DNA from: an uncultured Flavonifractor sp. | Lineage (GTDB): Bacteria > Bacillota > Clostridia > Oscillospirales > Oscillospiraceae | Direction: 5' to 3' | Length of the DNA stretch: 13,162 bases | NCBI GenBank assembly: GCA_947384055.1 | Contig: CANDFO010000069.1 | Location: 1 to 13,162, forward strand | Shown: positions 1 to 6,325 of the stretch, piece after piece | Layout of the letters: every line of letters starts with the position of its first letter | Numbering within the stretch: position 1 is the first letter of the stretch | Program-made: the position numbers and the translations under genes | Notes under the pieces: generated by a model | Databases searched by the model: none | What the model was told of the DNA's origin: nothing | Seen by the model: the letters and a program-made list of their open reading frames with translations, nothing else

Positions 1-75
1 AGTGTGCCCAAAGGGTGCGCGCAGCAGGCCGTATCCCCTTTGTCGAAAAAGGCCAGAGGCCTTTTTCGACAAGCT
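1..75 (-). repeat. Dispersed 201-bp palindromic repeat, copy A (partial, inverted)
   Basis: This is the left part of the repeat seen complete in copies B and C, here inverted and cut by the window edge. Read on the minus strand it starts with AGCTTGTCGAAAAAGG at position 75. It contains the 14-bp hairpin 41-54 / 58-71 (TGTCGAAAAAGGCC, loop AGA on the plus strand), then ATACGGCCTGCTGCGCGCAC and CCCTTTGGGCACACT, as in copy D. It lies just downstream of fakA. The A5/T5 tracts on either side of a GGCC core give hairpin 1 the shape of a bidirectional terminator. Origin (MITE or structured RNA) is unknown. Confidence 0.85.
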
Positions 76-108
76 CTCAGGACCTCCAGCTTGGCCGGAG
101 GTCCTGAG
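76..108 (-). terminator. GC hairpin after fakA, possible 3'-end structure
   Basis: A perfect 12-bp stem (76-87 CTCAGGACCTCC with 97-108 GGAGGTCCTGAG, 9-nt loop) begins 3 bases past the fakA stop codon. No T-tract follows directly on the minus strand. Hairpin 1 of repeat copy A starts 4 bases further on and does contain a T5 run, so the two together could end the transcript. The hairpin abuts the repeat's left end, as a hairpin also does at copy B. Confidence 0.55.
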
Positions 109-111
109 CAA

Positions 112-1794
112 TCATTCCGCGGAAATCATATAGTAGTACACCGGCTGACCCCCGGCCAGGAGCGTGATCTCGGCATCGGGGCAGGCCTCGGTAAAGAGCT
201 TGAGGGTCTTTTGGGCCTCCTTCTCAGTGACGTCCTCCCCGTAGAAAATGTTGATGAACTCCGCCTCCTGCTGGGTCTGGGCCTCTGCCAGGCGCTTGAG
301 GAGCTTATCCAGCTTCCGGTCAGTACCGAAGAGCTGGTGCTCCGTCAGCGCCAGATAGTCTCCCCGTTTAATGGCGAAGCCGCCGAAATCCGAATCCCTG
401 GCGGCATAGGTGATCTCAGAGGTGTGCACGGAGCCGATGGCCTCCGTCATGGCGGAGGTGTTGACGGCCTCTTCCGCCTCCGGGTCCATGACCATCAGGG
501 CGGAGATGCCCTGGGGCACCGTCCTGGTGGGCAGGACCACCACCCGTTTCCCCTCCGCCAGAGGGACGCACTGCTGCGCCGCCATAATGATATTTTTGTT
601 GTTGGGCAGAACGTACACAATCTCCGCGGGGGTTTTGTCGATCTCCCGCATGATGTCCTCGGTAGAGGGGTTCATCGTCTGCCCGCCGCTGATCACCCCG
701 TCGGCGCCCAAATCCCGGAATACCTCCGCCAGGCCGTTCCCGGCGGCCACCGCCACCACACCGTATTTCTTTTCCGGCGGAACAATCCGGCGCTCCTGCT
801 GGGGGGCGGGAGGCATCTCGCTGTCGTCCAGGTCATCGGTGCTCTGCACATGCCGCCCGGCGGCCAGGTCGTCCCGCTGGGTGCGCATGTTCTCAATCTT
901 CGCCAGCTCCAGAGTGCCGTATTTCTGGGCCTCCTCCAGAGCCAGGCCGGGGGTGTTGGTATGGACATGGACCTTAAAGGCCTCGTCGCTCTCGCCGATG
1001 ACCAGGCTGTCACCGATGCTGTTCAGATAGGCCCGCAGGGGCTCCAGGGGCTTCTCCTCAGTCCTGCGGACAATAAAGACGGTATCAAAGGCAAAGGTGA
1101 TCTCCTCGTCGGAGAGGGCGGCAAAGTCGGCCTTCTCCCGCTGGGCGGGCGTCTCCTCCCCGCCCTCAGGCATGGGCAGCCCCCGGAGGGAGTCCAGCAT
1201 GCCCTGGAGGATAATCAGGAAGCCCTTGCCGCCGGCATCCACCACGCCGGCCTTTTTCAGCACGGGGTTTTGGTTGATGGTGTCCGCCAGGGCAAGCTCC
1301 CCCTCGGCGATGGCGGCGGCCAGGACCGCCTCCGGGTCGTCGGGAGTCTCCCGAGCGGCGGCGGCGGCTTTGGCGGCGGCCAGCCGGGAGACCGTCAGGA
1401 TGGTGCCCTCGGCGGGCTTCATCACCGCTTTATACGCGGCGGCCACGCCGAAGTCCAGGGCAATGGCCAAATCCCGGCCGTCGATGTCGTCCCGGTCCTT
1501 AACGGCCTTGCCCAGGCCCCGGAAGAGCAGGGAGAGAATGACCCCCGAATTTCCCCGGGCCCCCCGCAGCAGGGCGGAGGCGGTGGCGGAGGCGGCCTCC
1601 CCCACGGTTTTGGGCTGGCGGCGGCGCAGCTCCGCGGCGGCGGTGCCGATAGTCAGGCTCATATTGGTGCCGGTGTCCCCGTCGGGTACGGGAAATACGT
1701 TCAGTTCATTGATCTGCTGCTTTTGCAGATTGATGGAGGCTGCGGCGTGCAGGATGGCCTGGGTAAAGGCCGCGCCGTCGATACGCTCTCTCAT
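112..1794 (-). CDS. fakA: Fatty acid kinase catalytic subunit FakA-like (DAK / DhaL-domain protein, YloV family)
   Basis: Predicted ATP-dependent kinase that, with a fatty-acid-binding FakB (DegV) partner, phosphorylates free fatty acids for phospholipid synthesis in the cytoplasm. The 560-residue length fits the family. The N-terminal DhaL domain (about 1-200) has the metal/ATP motif PVPDGDTGTN (35-44, with D38 and D40) and GARGNSGVILS (78-88). The middle region carries KVHVHTNTPG (274-283), and the C-terminal third has the Asn-rich LPNNKNI (396-402) typical of the family. The start at 1794 is chosen because AAAGGAAGG stands upstream at good spacing and the protein then begins at the usual MRERIDG. 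A longer in-frame start at 1866 would overlap asp23. It lies 34 nt after asp23, probably in one transcript, a pairing common in Firmicutes. No FakB gene is visible here. The identity is strong from motifs; the fatty-acid substrate is inferred from family knowledge. Confidence 0.9.
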   Translation of the reverse strand: MRERIDGAAFTQAILHAAASINLQKQQINELNVFPVPDGDTGTNMSLTIGTAAAELRRRQPKTVGEAASATASALLRGARGNSGVILSLLFRGLGKAVKDRDDIDGRDLAIALDFGVAAAYKAVMKPAEGTILTVSRLAAAKAAAAARETPDDPEAVLAAAIAEGELALADTINQNPVLKKAGVVDAGGKGFLIILQGMLDSLRGLPMPEGGEETPAQREKADFAALSDEEITFAFDTVFIVRRTEEKPLEPLRAYLNSIGDSLVIGESDEAFKVHVHTNTPGLALEEAQKYGTLELAKIENMRTQRDDLAAGRHVQSTDDLDDSEMPPAPQQERRIVPPEKKYGVVAVAAGNGLAEVFRDLGADGVISGGQTMNPSTEDIMREIDKTPAEIVYVLPNNKNIIMAAQQCVPLAEGKRVVVLPTRTVPQGISALMVMDPEAEEAVNTSAMTEAIGSVHTSEITYAARDSDFGGFAIKRGDYLALTEHQLFGTDRKLDKLLKRLAEAQTQQEAEFINIFYGEDVTEKEAQKTLKLFTEACPDAEITLLAGGQPVYYYMISAE

Positions 1795-1828
1795 GTCTGT
1801 GTTCCTTCCTTTCGATGGCGGCGTGTGC

Positions 1829-2182
1829 TCAGCCGATGACCATGGAGTCGATGCACACATCCACATTGCGCACCTGGGCCCCGGTGGTGCGGCTGACGAT
1901 ATAGCGCACCTCGCTCATGATGGAGCGGCTGACCGCCATCAGGTTGACGCCGTTGTCCACAATGATATGCAGCTCGATCGAGACGGAATTCCCGTCGTCG
2001 TGGTGGGTGACTTTCACGCCCTTTGCCATGGACTCCCGCCGGAGCAGGTGGACCAGGCCGTCCTTGGCGGAGCGTATGGCCATGCCCTTGACGCCGTAGC
2101 AGTTGGTGGCGGCGGCGCCGGTGATATGGGTAAAGACCTCGCTGCTGATGGTGATCTCTCCCTTGTCGGTATGCAGCTTCAT
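1829..2182 (-). CDS. Asp23/Gls24 family envelope stress protein
   Basis: Small (117 aa) Asp23/Gls24-family protein. These proteins are cytoplasmic or membrane-associated, abundant in Firmicutes, and linked to cell-envelope or alkaline stress; their biochemical function is not settled. The sequence has the family shape: GEITISSEVFTHITGAAATN near the N-terminus, YGVKGMAI (29-36), then SIELHIIVDNGVNLMAVSRS and the closing VRNVDVCIDSMVI. The start at 2182 is supported by GGAAGGGA just upstream; the longer in-frame start at 2251 has no such site and would fall inside the GC hairpin region. It is the first gene behind a good promoter and is followed by fakA after 34 nt. In many Clostridia an asp23-type gene precedes the fakA homologue, so the pair supports both calls. 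Confidence 0.88.
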   Translation of the reverse strand: MKLHTDKGEITISSEVFTHITGAAATNCYGVKGMAIRSAKDGLVHLLRRESMAKGVKVTHHDDGNSVSIELHIIVDNGVNLMAVSRSIMSEVRYIVSRTTGAQVRNVDVCIDSMVIG

Positions 2183-2217
2183 AGTTCCCTTCCTTTCCTG
2201 GGATGTTGCGGACAGCA

Positions 2218-2238
2218 GGCCCGCGGCGGGCGCGGGCC
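2218..2238 (-). promoter_or_regulatory. Hairpin in the asp23-fakA leader
   Basis: A perfect 8-bp GC stem (GGCCCGCG / CGCGGGCC) with a 5-nt loop lies in the roughly 70-nt leader, ending about 35 nt before the asp23 start codon. It has no T-tract, so it is not an intrinsic terminator. A role in mRNA stability or translation is possible but unproven. Confidence 0.5.
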
Positions 2239-2261
2239 GGTTTCTTTTCATTCGTTTTTCT

Positions 2262-2290
2262 ATTGTATTCTATTTTTGCCTAAAATACAA
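2262..2290 (-). promoter_or_regulatory. Sigma-A-type promoter of asp23-fakA
   Basis: On the minus strand the -35 is TTGTAT (2285-2290) and the -10 is TACAAT (2262-2267), with a 17-bp spacer, in an AT-rich island within GC-rich DNA. The two hexamers fall within a 7-bp inverted repeat (TTGTATT / AATACAA), which could also be an operator. The predicted transcript starts near 2255. Confidence 0.7.
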
Positions 2291-2352
2291 GTGGAAAGTG
2301 AACATCTCTTATTTTACGGCTGGAGCGTCTGGAAGTCCGGCGGCGCAGGCAG

Positions 2353-2387
2353 GACGGGGGCCTCCGCTGTGCGCGGAGACCCCCGTC
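2353..2387. repeat. GC hairpin abutting the left end of repeat copy B
   Basis: A 15-bp stem with one mismatch (2353-2367 with 2373-2387, loop TGTGC; mismatch C2361/A2379). It ends exactly where repeat copy B begins. A block of 22 bases (2357-2378) is identical to the block at 2593-2614 beyond the other end of the copy. No T-tract follows on either strand, so it is not a good intrinsic terminator by itself. Confidence 0.75.
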
Positions 2388-2588
2388 AGACTGTCGAAAA
2401 AGGCCTCCGCCTTTTTCGACAAAAGGGATACGGCCTGCCACGCGCACCCTTTGGGCACACTTGCAGGCCGGGCAGTGTCATTTCCGAGGCACATGTCCCC
2501 GAAAATGACCAATTTTGACTTTATTTTGCCGCCCCCGGGCGGCAAAACTCTGCGAGGCTTTCCTGTGGGGGAAGTCTTTTGACAGCCT
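2388..2588 (+). repeat. Dispersed 201-bp palindromic repeat, copy B (complete)
   Basis: Complete copy, the same length as copy C. The left end AGACTGTCGAAAAAGG and the right end TTTTGACAGCCT form imperfect terminal inverted repeats. Structures in order: hairpin 1 (2392-2421, 13-bp stem, loop CTCC); GGCCTGC / GCAGGCC around CCCTTTGGG; GTCATTT..AAATGAC; a short AAAAT / ATTTT stem; TTTTGCCGCC / GGCGGCAAAA with loop CCCG; and CTTTCC / GGGGAAG. Hairpin 1 is one base shorter than in the other copies. The copy lies between blaR1 and asp23, both on the minus strand. No transposase or convincing target-site duplication was found. Confidence 0.88.
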
Positions 2589-2625
2589 GACCGGGGCCTC
2601 CGCTGTGCGCGGAGGCCCCGGTCAG
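2587..2625. terminator. 17-bp GC hairpin at the right end of repeat copy B
   Basis: A perfect 17-bp inverted repeat (2587-2603 with 2609-2625, loop TGTGC) begins 22 bases beyond the blaR1 stop and overlaps the repeat's right end by 2 bases. On the plus strand it is followed by TTATCTTTT, so it looks like a terminator for rightward transcripts. On the blaR1 strand no T-run follows, although such a stem could still protect the 3' end of the mRNA. Its core duplicates the hairpin at 2353-2387. Confidence 0.6.
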
Positions 2626-2647
2626 TTATCTTTTGAGCCGCTTCCTG

Positions 2648-5617
2648 CTACGGCCCCGTGCCCGCGCAGGTAAACTGCCAGCCGTTCTCCGACTGGGAGA
2701 GGTAGCCGCACCGCCAGTACTGGAAGGCGCCGTCCGGCGCGTCTCCGCCGTCGTACTCCGCGGTGTTGCCCGCCATGGACCAGTTCAGGGCCGTCTCGGT
2801 TTCCGGCACAAAGATCACGCTGTAGAAATACAGAAACGCATCCCGGGAGAAATCCGTGTCCTCGCTTATGTCAGTTACAGACACATAGGTATATTTAAAT
2901 TTGCTTCCGCCGGTGGCCAGCAGGTGGGCCCCCTCATACCGCTCAATCAGCTCCCGGGCAATTTCCGCCCGGCTGCGGCTGTCGTCCGGCAGAGTGGTTT
3001 CCACCCGCAGCGCCTCCATCTCAATCTCGTCATACCACTGCCGGATAAGTGGGAAGAGCTCGCCGGCAAATATATCATCGGTTACGTCCTGCTCCGCCCG
3101 ATACCACCGGCGGTCCCCGCCTCGCTGATACTCCACCAGCCGGGGGCCTTCATAGAAGGTCAGGGCGTTTTCTCCCCGGCTCACGGTGAGGACGCCGGTG
3201 TTCTCCAGCTGAGCGGCCGGGACCTCCTCCAGCGCCTCCCAGCGGAAATAGCTGGAGATGTCCCCGGGCATATTGTACCCCCGGCTGACGGCGGTGGAGT
3301 AGACGCCGCCTCCTGTGCCGTCCGCCGTGGTCAGGCTCAGCGTCACCTCATCGTCTCCGGCGGTGAGGTATCCCCACAGGCTCTGCACCTGGTACTGGGG
3401 GTCGCCGTCCAGCAGGCCCAGCCGGTACAGTCCCTGCCCCGCCATCTCCTCCGGCCCCGTGTCGTTGGACATCTCGTGCCACAGGAAGGTGAGGCTTCCG
3501 TTCTCCTCCACCCGGAAGAACAGATAGTCGCAGTCCGGATAGCCGGGCATCACCCAGTCGTCCTCGGTGATATACATGCCCCCCGCCAGCAGAACCCGCT
3601 CGGGCGTGGTGGTGTGGTACTCGTAGTTATAGCGGTAGACCCGGAGCGTGATGCCTCCCACCCGGATTTCCTCCGGGCCGTCGATGCTTTCCACCCGCCA
3701 GTCGTCGTACTCCGCCGCGGCCAATATAGGCGCGCCGCCGGGATAGGTCCCCAAAACATCGCCGGGCCGGGGAAAGGCGGCCAGGGTCAGCTCTTTGGCC
3801 TTGTCTGTCACCTCCCGGGGAACCAGAAGGGGCTGAATGTCGGACATCACGTGGTCCTCCATGGTGCGGGGGTCCCGGAACACCTCCAGATTCTCCCCGT
3901 CAAAGCGGAGATACCGGGTCCAGCTCCGGAATACGCCGTCGGCGCCGGTGAAATAGCCTGTGGCCTTCAGCATATCGGTCCCCGCGTCCCAGCGGCTCCA
4001 CTCCAGGGTGTAGTCCGGATAGGCCTCCTTCCAGAGCGCGGGGATATCGGCCTGATATACCGCACCCTCCCGCTGGAAGAAGAGCCGCCCGGGGGCCACC
4101 ACTTCCGCCGCGCCGTCCTGGTTGCAGTCCAGGTGGAAGGTCTCCGACATATCGCTGACAACCTGAACCAGGCGGATGGGGGCGCCGTCCTCCCCCAGGC
4201 AGACATAATCCGTGAGCAGCGCCCCCTCTTCCGACCGATAGGTGATGGCGTTAATCCACCCGCTCCGGCCGAAGAGCTCCCCCTCGAAGCTGCCGCCGCC
4301 GATGAAGTTCTCCAGCGGCATGGTCAGGAAGCAGCGGTATTCCGGGCGCTCCAGCCTGCTGTCCGCCGCCGCGAAATGGCGGGTATTGGTCTCGTAAGAA
4401 ATAAGCTCATAGATAACATAGGGCTGTTCCTCCGGCGGGGGGTCGGCCTGGCCGCCATAAGGTCCGTAGAGGACCCTGTCTCCGGTCCAATCGGTGATAA
4501 TCTCAACGGAAAAGGGCTCGGGGGTATAGGGCTGGGCGTCCGCCAGGGAGAGGACGGCCTCCGGCGTCCCCCAGTCCACCCTCAAAAGGGACGGGGGCGG
4601 TGTCACAGACGCCGGGGGATTGGCCCCGGTGAAGGCGCAGGCGGACACCACTCCGGCCAGCACCGCCGCGGCCGCGGCGGCGGCCGCCAGCTGGCGCGGC
4701 TTCTGGGCGATGCGGGTGATGCGGTCTTTAAGCTGCTTTTTCCCGGCGGCCATGGTGGTGGCGGTCAGGAACGGGTTGGCCGGTCCCCGCCGCACAGGGA
4801 CCAGGGCCAGCAGGGTCTGCCCATAGGTAATTCGGCGCTCCTCCCCCAGGCGGGCCAGGGCGCCCTCGTCGCAGGCCAGTTCGCAGTCGGTCCTGGAGGC
4901 GGCGGCCGCCGCCCAGACCAGCGGGTCAAACCAGTAGACCGTCAGACAGACGCAGCGGAGCAGCGACCACAGGGGGTCCAGATGACGGGCGTGGGTCTCC
5001 TCGTGGGCCAGCACACAGCCAATCCGCTCCGGAGAGGCCGCCGCCGGGGTCAGGTAGACGGCGGGCCGGAGCAGTCCGAACAGGCAGGGGGAGGGCAGCC
5101 CCTCCTCCACCAGGAACACCCTGCGGGTGTATCCCTCCACAGGGTACGGAACACGTCGGCGGCGCAGCAGGCGCCAGAAGCGCAGATTGACGAGCAAAAA
5201 CCATGCCGCAGCCATTACAGCCCCGGTCCGGTGGACCAGGCTCAGCAGCGTTTCCGCAGACAGCGCTCCGGCCGGGGCAGGAGGGGCGCTGTCTGGTGCG
5301 GTGGGGGCAGCGACCGTACCGGAGCCGTCCGGCGGGCCCGGCATCTGAACCGTCCCCCCGCCGGACTGAAGCACATCCCCTGTCGGGGCGGCCGACCGGG
5401 AGGCCTCCAGCCGCTGTTCCACCGCCGCCTGCACCGGCTGAACCGAGGTCAGAATGGAAAAATCTGCCGCCGGCAGCTGAAAAGGAACCAGCAACCGCAG
5501 GAGCACTAGCCCCCACAGGGCGTACTGCATCCGCCGGGAGAGATTCTTACGGAAGAGGCCCCGCAGCAGGAATACCGCCAGGATAAGCACAGATGAGGTA
5601 ATCAGCCGTTCAGTCAT
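2648..5617 (-). CDS. blaR1: BlaR1/MecR1-type M56 membrane metalloprotease sensor with an atypical C-terminal domain
   Basis: Predicted membrane sensor-protease that would inactivate the BlaI-type repressor encoded just upstream. The protein is 989 aa; classical BlaR1 is about 600. It has hydrophobic segments near 6-22, 32-48 and 127-146. The M56 zinc-protease core has HEETH (H205, E206, H209), a downstream hydrophobic stretch (217-240) and DCELACDEGAL (244-254), where E246 is the likely third ligand. A last, Ala-rich membrane segment lies at about 309-328. Residues 330-989 are mainly hydrophilic, hence probably extracellular, and include DCNQDGAAE (497-505), a possible calcium-binding loop. 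I see no SxxK/KTG arrangement of a penicillin-binding or class D beta-lactamase sensor. The start at 5617 follows GGGAGGAGA and overlaps the end of blaI by 8 nt (ATGACTGA). The M56 assignment is firm; the ligand is unknown. Confidence 0.85.
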   Translation of the reverse strand: MTERLITSSVLILAVFLLRGLFRKNLSRRMQYALWGLVLLRLLVPFQLPAADFSILTSVQPVQAAVEQRLEASRSAAPTGDVLQSGGGTVQMPGPPDGSGTVAAPTAPDSAPPAPAGALSAETLLSLVHRTGAVMAAAWFLLVNLRFWRLLRRRRVPYPVEGYTRRVFLVEEGLPSPCLFGLLRPAVYLTPAAASPERIGCVLAHEETHARHLDPLWSLLRCVCLTVYWFDPLVWAAAAASRTDCELACDEGALARLGEERRITYGQTLLALVPVRRGPANPFLTATTMAAGKKQLKDRITRIAQKPRQLAAAAAAAAVLAGVVSACAFTGANPPASVTPPPSLLRVDWGTPEAVLSLADAQPYTPEPFSVEIITDWTGDRVLYGPYGGQADPPPEEQPYVIYELISYETNTRHFAAADSRLERPEYRCFLTMPLENFIGGGSFEGELFGRSGWINAITYRSEEGALLTDYVCLGEDGAPIRLVQVVSDMSETFHLDCNQDGAAEVVAPGRLFFQREGAVYQADIPALWKEAYPDYTLEWSRWDAGTDMLKATGYFTGADGVFRSWTRYLRFDGENLEVFRDPRTMEDHVMSDIQPLLVPREVTDKAKELTLAAFPRPGDVLGTYPGGAPILAAAEYDDWRVESIDGPEEIRVGGITLRVYRYNYEYHTTTPERVLLAGGMYITEDDWVMPGYPDCDYLFFRVEENGSLTFLWHEMSNDTGPEEMAGQGLYRLGLLDGDPQYQVQSLWGYLTAGDDEVTLSLTTADGTGGGVYSTAVSRGYNMPGDISSYFRWEALEEVPAAQLENTGVLTVSRGENALTFYEGPRLVEYQRGGDRRWYRAEQDVTDDIFAGELFPLIRQWYDEIEMEALRVETTLPDDSRSRAEIARELIERYEGAHLLATGGSKFKYTYVSVTDISEDTDFSRDAFLYFYSVIFVPETETALNWSMAGNTAEYDGGDAPDGAFQYWRCGYLSQSENGWQFTCAGTGP

Positions 5618-5993
5618 GGAAGTCTCCTCCCTTCGCCTTCTCCAGAATGGCGGACAGCTCCGCAATGTCCTCCTGAGACAGGGCCCGGCTGTCTACCATG
5701 GCGTTGAGCATCACACCCAGGCGGCCGCCGTAGACCTTGTCCAGAAAATGCCGTGTCTCCCGCCGGGCAGCGTCGCTCCGGGGGAGTACGGGAAAATAGG
5801 CCTTTGCCCGGCCGCTGTTCCGGTACTGCACCGCGCCCTTGGCCTCCAGACGGGTGAGCATGGAAATGATTGTGTGCTTGCTCCAGGCGGTGTCCTCCCG
5901 CAGTGCGGCGGTAAGCTGGGTGATGGTCATGGGAGCGGACTGCCAGAGTGTGTTCATCAGCGTCCACTCCCCGTCGGAGAGCTCTGTCTTCAT
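5610..5993 (-). CDS. blaI: BlaI/MecI family winged-helix transcriptional repressor
   Basis: A 127-aa DNA-binding repressor, normal length for the family. Residues 1-70 form the winged helix, with the typical LSDGEWTLMNTLW (5-17), TITQLTAAL (23-31), WSKHTIISMLTRLEAKG (37-53) and the wing at RNSGRAKAYFPV (58-69). The C-terminal part (70-127) should mediate dimerisation; LSQEDIAEL (105-113) is characteristic. The LNAM around residue 97 sits where related repressors are cut after an Asn, so N97-A98 is a candidate cleavage site (inferred from memory of MecI, not aligned). AAAGGAGGAAG precedes the ATG at 5993. The gene overlaps blaR1 by 8 nt and sits behind a promoter with two operator-like dyads, so autoregulation is likely. 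No beta-lactamase gene is in the window, so the target regulon is unknown. Confidence 0.9.
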   Translation of the reverse strand: MKTELSDGEWTLMNTLWQSAPMTITQLTAALREDTAWSKHTIISMLTRLEAKGAVQYRNSGRAKAYFPVLPRSDAARRETRHFLDKVYGGRLGVMLNAMVDSRALSQEDIAELSAILEKAKGGDFHD

Positions 5994-6008
5994 GGTGCTT
6001 CCTCCTTT

Positions 6009-6028
6009 TGGTAGGCGATTGTCTACCT
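6009..6028. promoter_or_regulatory. blaI: Candidate BlaI operator O2 (downstream of the -10)
   Basis: TGGTAGGCGATTGTCTACCT is an imperfect dyad with GGTAG / CTACC arms. It matches the site at 6051-6070 at 16 of 20 positions and is displaced from it by 42 bp, about four helical turns. It overlaps the start of the blaI leader just downstream of the predicted transcription start. Confidence 0.65.
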
Positions 6029-6038
6029 GTTTTTACTC

Positions 6039-6067
6039 ACTATATCACGTAGGTAAGCAATTGTCAA
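6039..6067 (-). promoter_or_regulatory. Promoter of blaI-blaR1
   Basis: On the minus strand the -35 is TTGACA (6062-6067, consensus) and the -10 is TATAGT (6039-6044), with a 17-bp spacer. The -35 lies inside operator O1, and O2 lies just past the expected start near 6032. A repressor bound at both sites would block polymerase, fitting BlaI autoregulation. Confidence 0.85.
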
Positions 6068-6070
6068 CCT
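6051..6070. promoter_or_regulatory. blaI: Candidate BlaI operator O1 (over the -35)
   Basis: AGGTAAGCAATTGTCAACCT matches its own reverse complement at 14 of 20 positions, including a CAATTG core and AGGT / ACCT ends. It covers the -35 hexamer of the blaI promoter and resembles O2. BlaI-family repressors bind short dyads at their own promoters, so this is the best operator candidate here. Confidence 0.65.
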
Positions 6071-6093
6071 CTGTTCCTCCGCAACCGGAACGG

Positions 6094-6121
6094 AAAAAAC
6101 CGCCTGCTTTGAGCAGGCGGT
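6094..6121 (-). terminator. Intrinsic terminator of the SEC-C / DUF5655 transcript
   Basis: On the minus strand ACCGCCTGC pairs perfectly with GCAGGCGGT (9 bp, 5-nt loop TCAAA), followed by six T residues (A6094-A6099 on plus). It lies beyond repeat copy C as seen from the DUF5655 gene, so the whole repeat should be part of that gene's 3' UTR. It also insulates the blaI promoter. Confidence 0.88.
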
Positions 6122-6124
6122 CAC

Positions 6125-6325
6125 AGCCTGCCGAAAAAGGCCAGAGGCCTTTTTCGGCAAAGGGAATACGGCCTGCTGCGCGCACCTTTGGGGCACACTT
6201 GCAGGCCGAGATGCGTCATTTTCGAGGCATATATACCCAAAACGACCCGTTTTGACTTTATTTTGCCGCCTTCGGGCGGCAAAACTCCGCGAGGCTTTCC
6301 CGTGGGGGAAGTTGTTCGACAGGCT
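6125..6325 (+). repeat. Dispersed 201-bp palindromic repeat, copy C (complete)
   Basis: Complete copy from AGCCTGCCGAAAAAGG to GTTCGACAGGCT; the terminal inverted repeats read AGCCTGcCGAA and AGCCTGTCGAA. Hairpin 1 (6129-6142 / 6146-6159, loop AGA) has TGCCG paired with CGGCA where other copies have TGTCG with CGACA, a compensating change. The stem TTTTGCCGCC / GGCGGCAAAA has loop TTCG instead of CCCG in copy B. CAC occurs on both flanks and could be a 3-bp target duplication, too short to be sure. The right end overlaps the DUF5655 stop codon by one base. Confidence 0.88.

Noticed and set aside
4..1839. A 611-codon open frame on the plus strand opposite fakA
   Set aside because: It is the antisense frame of fakA, kept open by high GC. 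Gly/Leu/Gln-rich low-complexity protein, no ribosome site, and its start lies in repeat copy A.
2400..2545. A short minus-strand reading frame shared by the repeat copies (peptide around ASVPKGCA)
   Set aside because: The frame is open in several copies, but hairpin 1 differs by one base in length in copy B and shifts the frame there. There is no ribosome site, and the changes follow stem pairing rather than codons. Such peptides are probably annotation artefacts.
2535..2560. The TTTTGCCGCC / GGCGGCAAAA stem of the repeat as an intrinsic terminator
   Set aside because: On both strands it is followed by A residues, not T residues, so it lacks the terminator tail.
2633..5509. A 958-codon open frame on the plus strand opposite blaR1
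   Set aside because: Antisense shadow of blaR1; the composition is typical of reversed high-GC coding DNA, and blaR1 has clear M56 motifs and a ribosome site.
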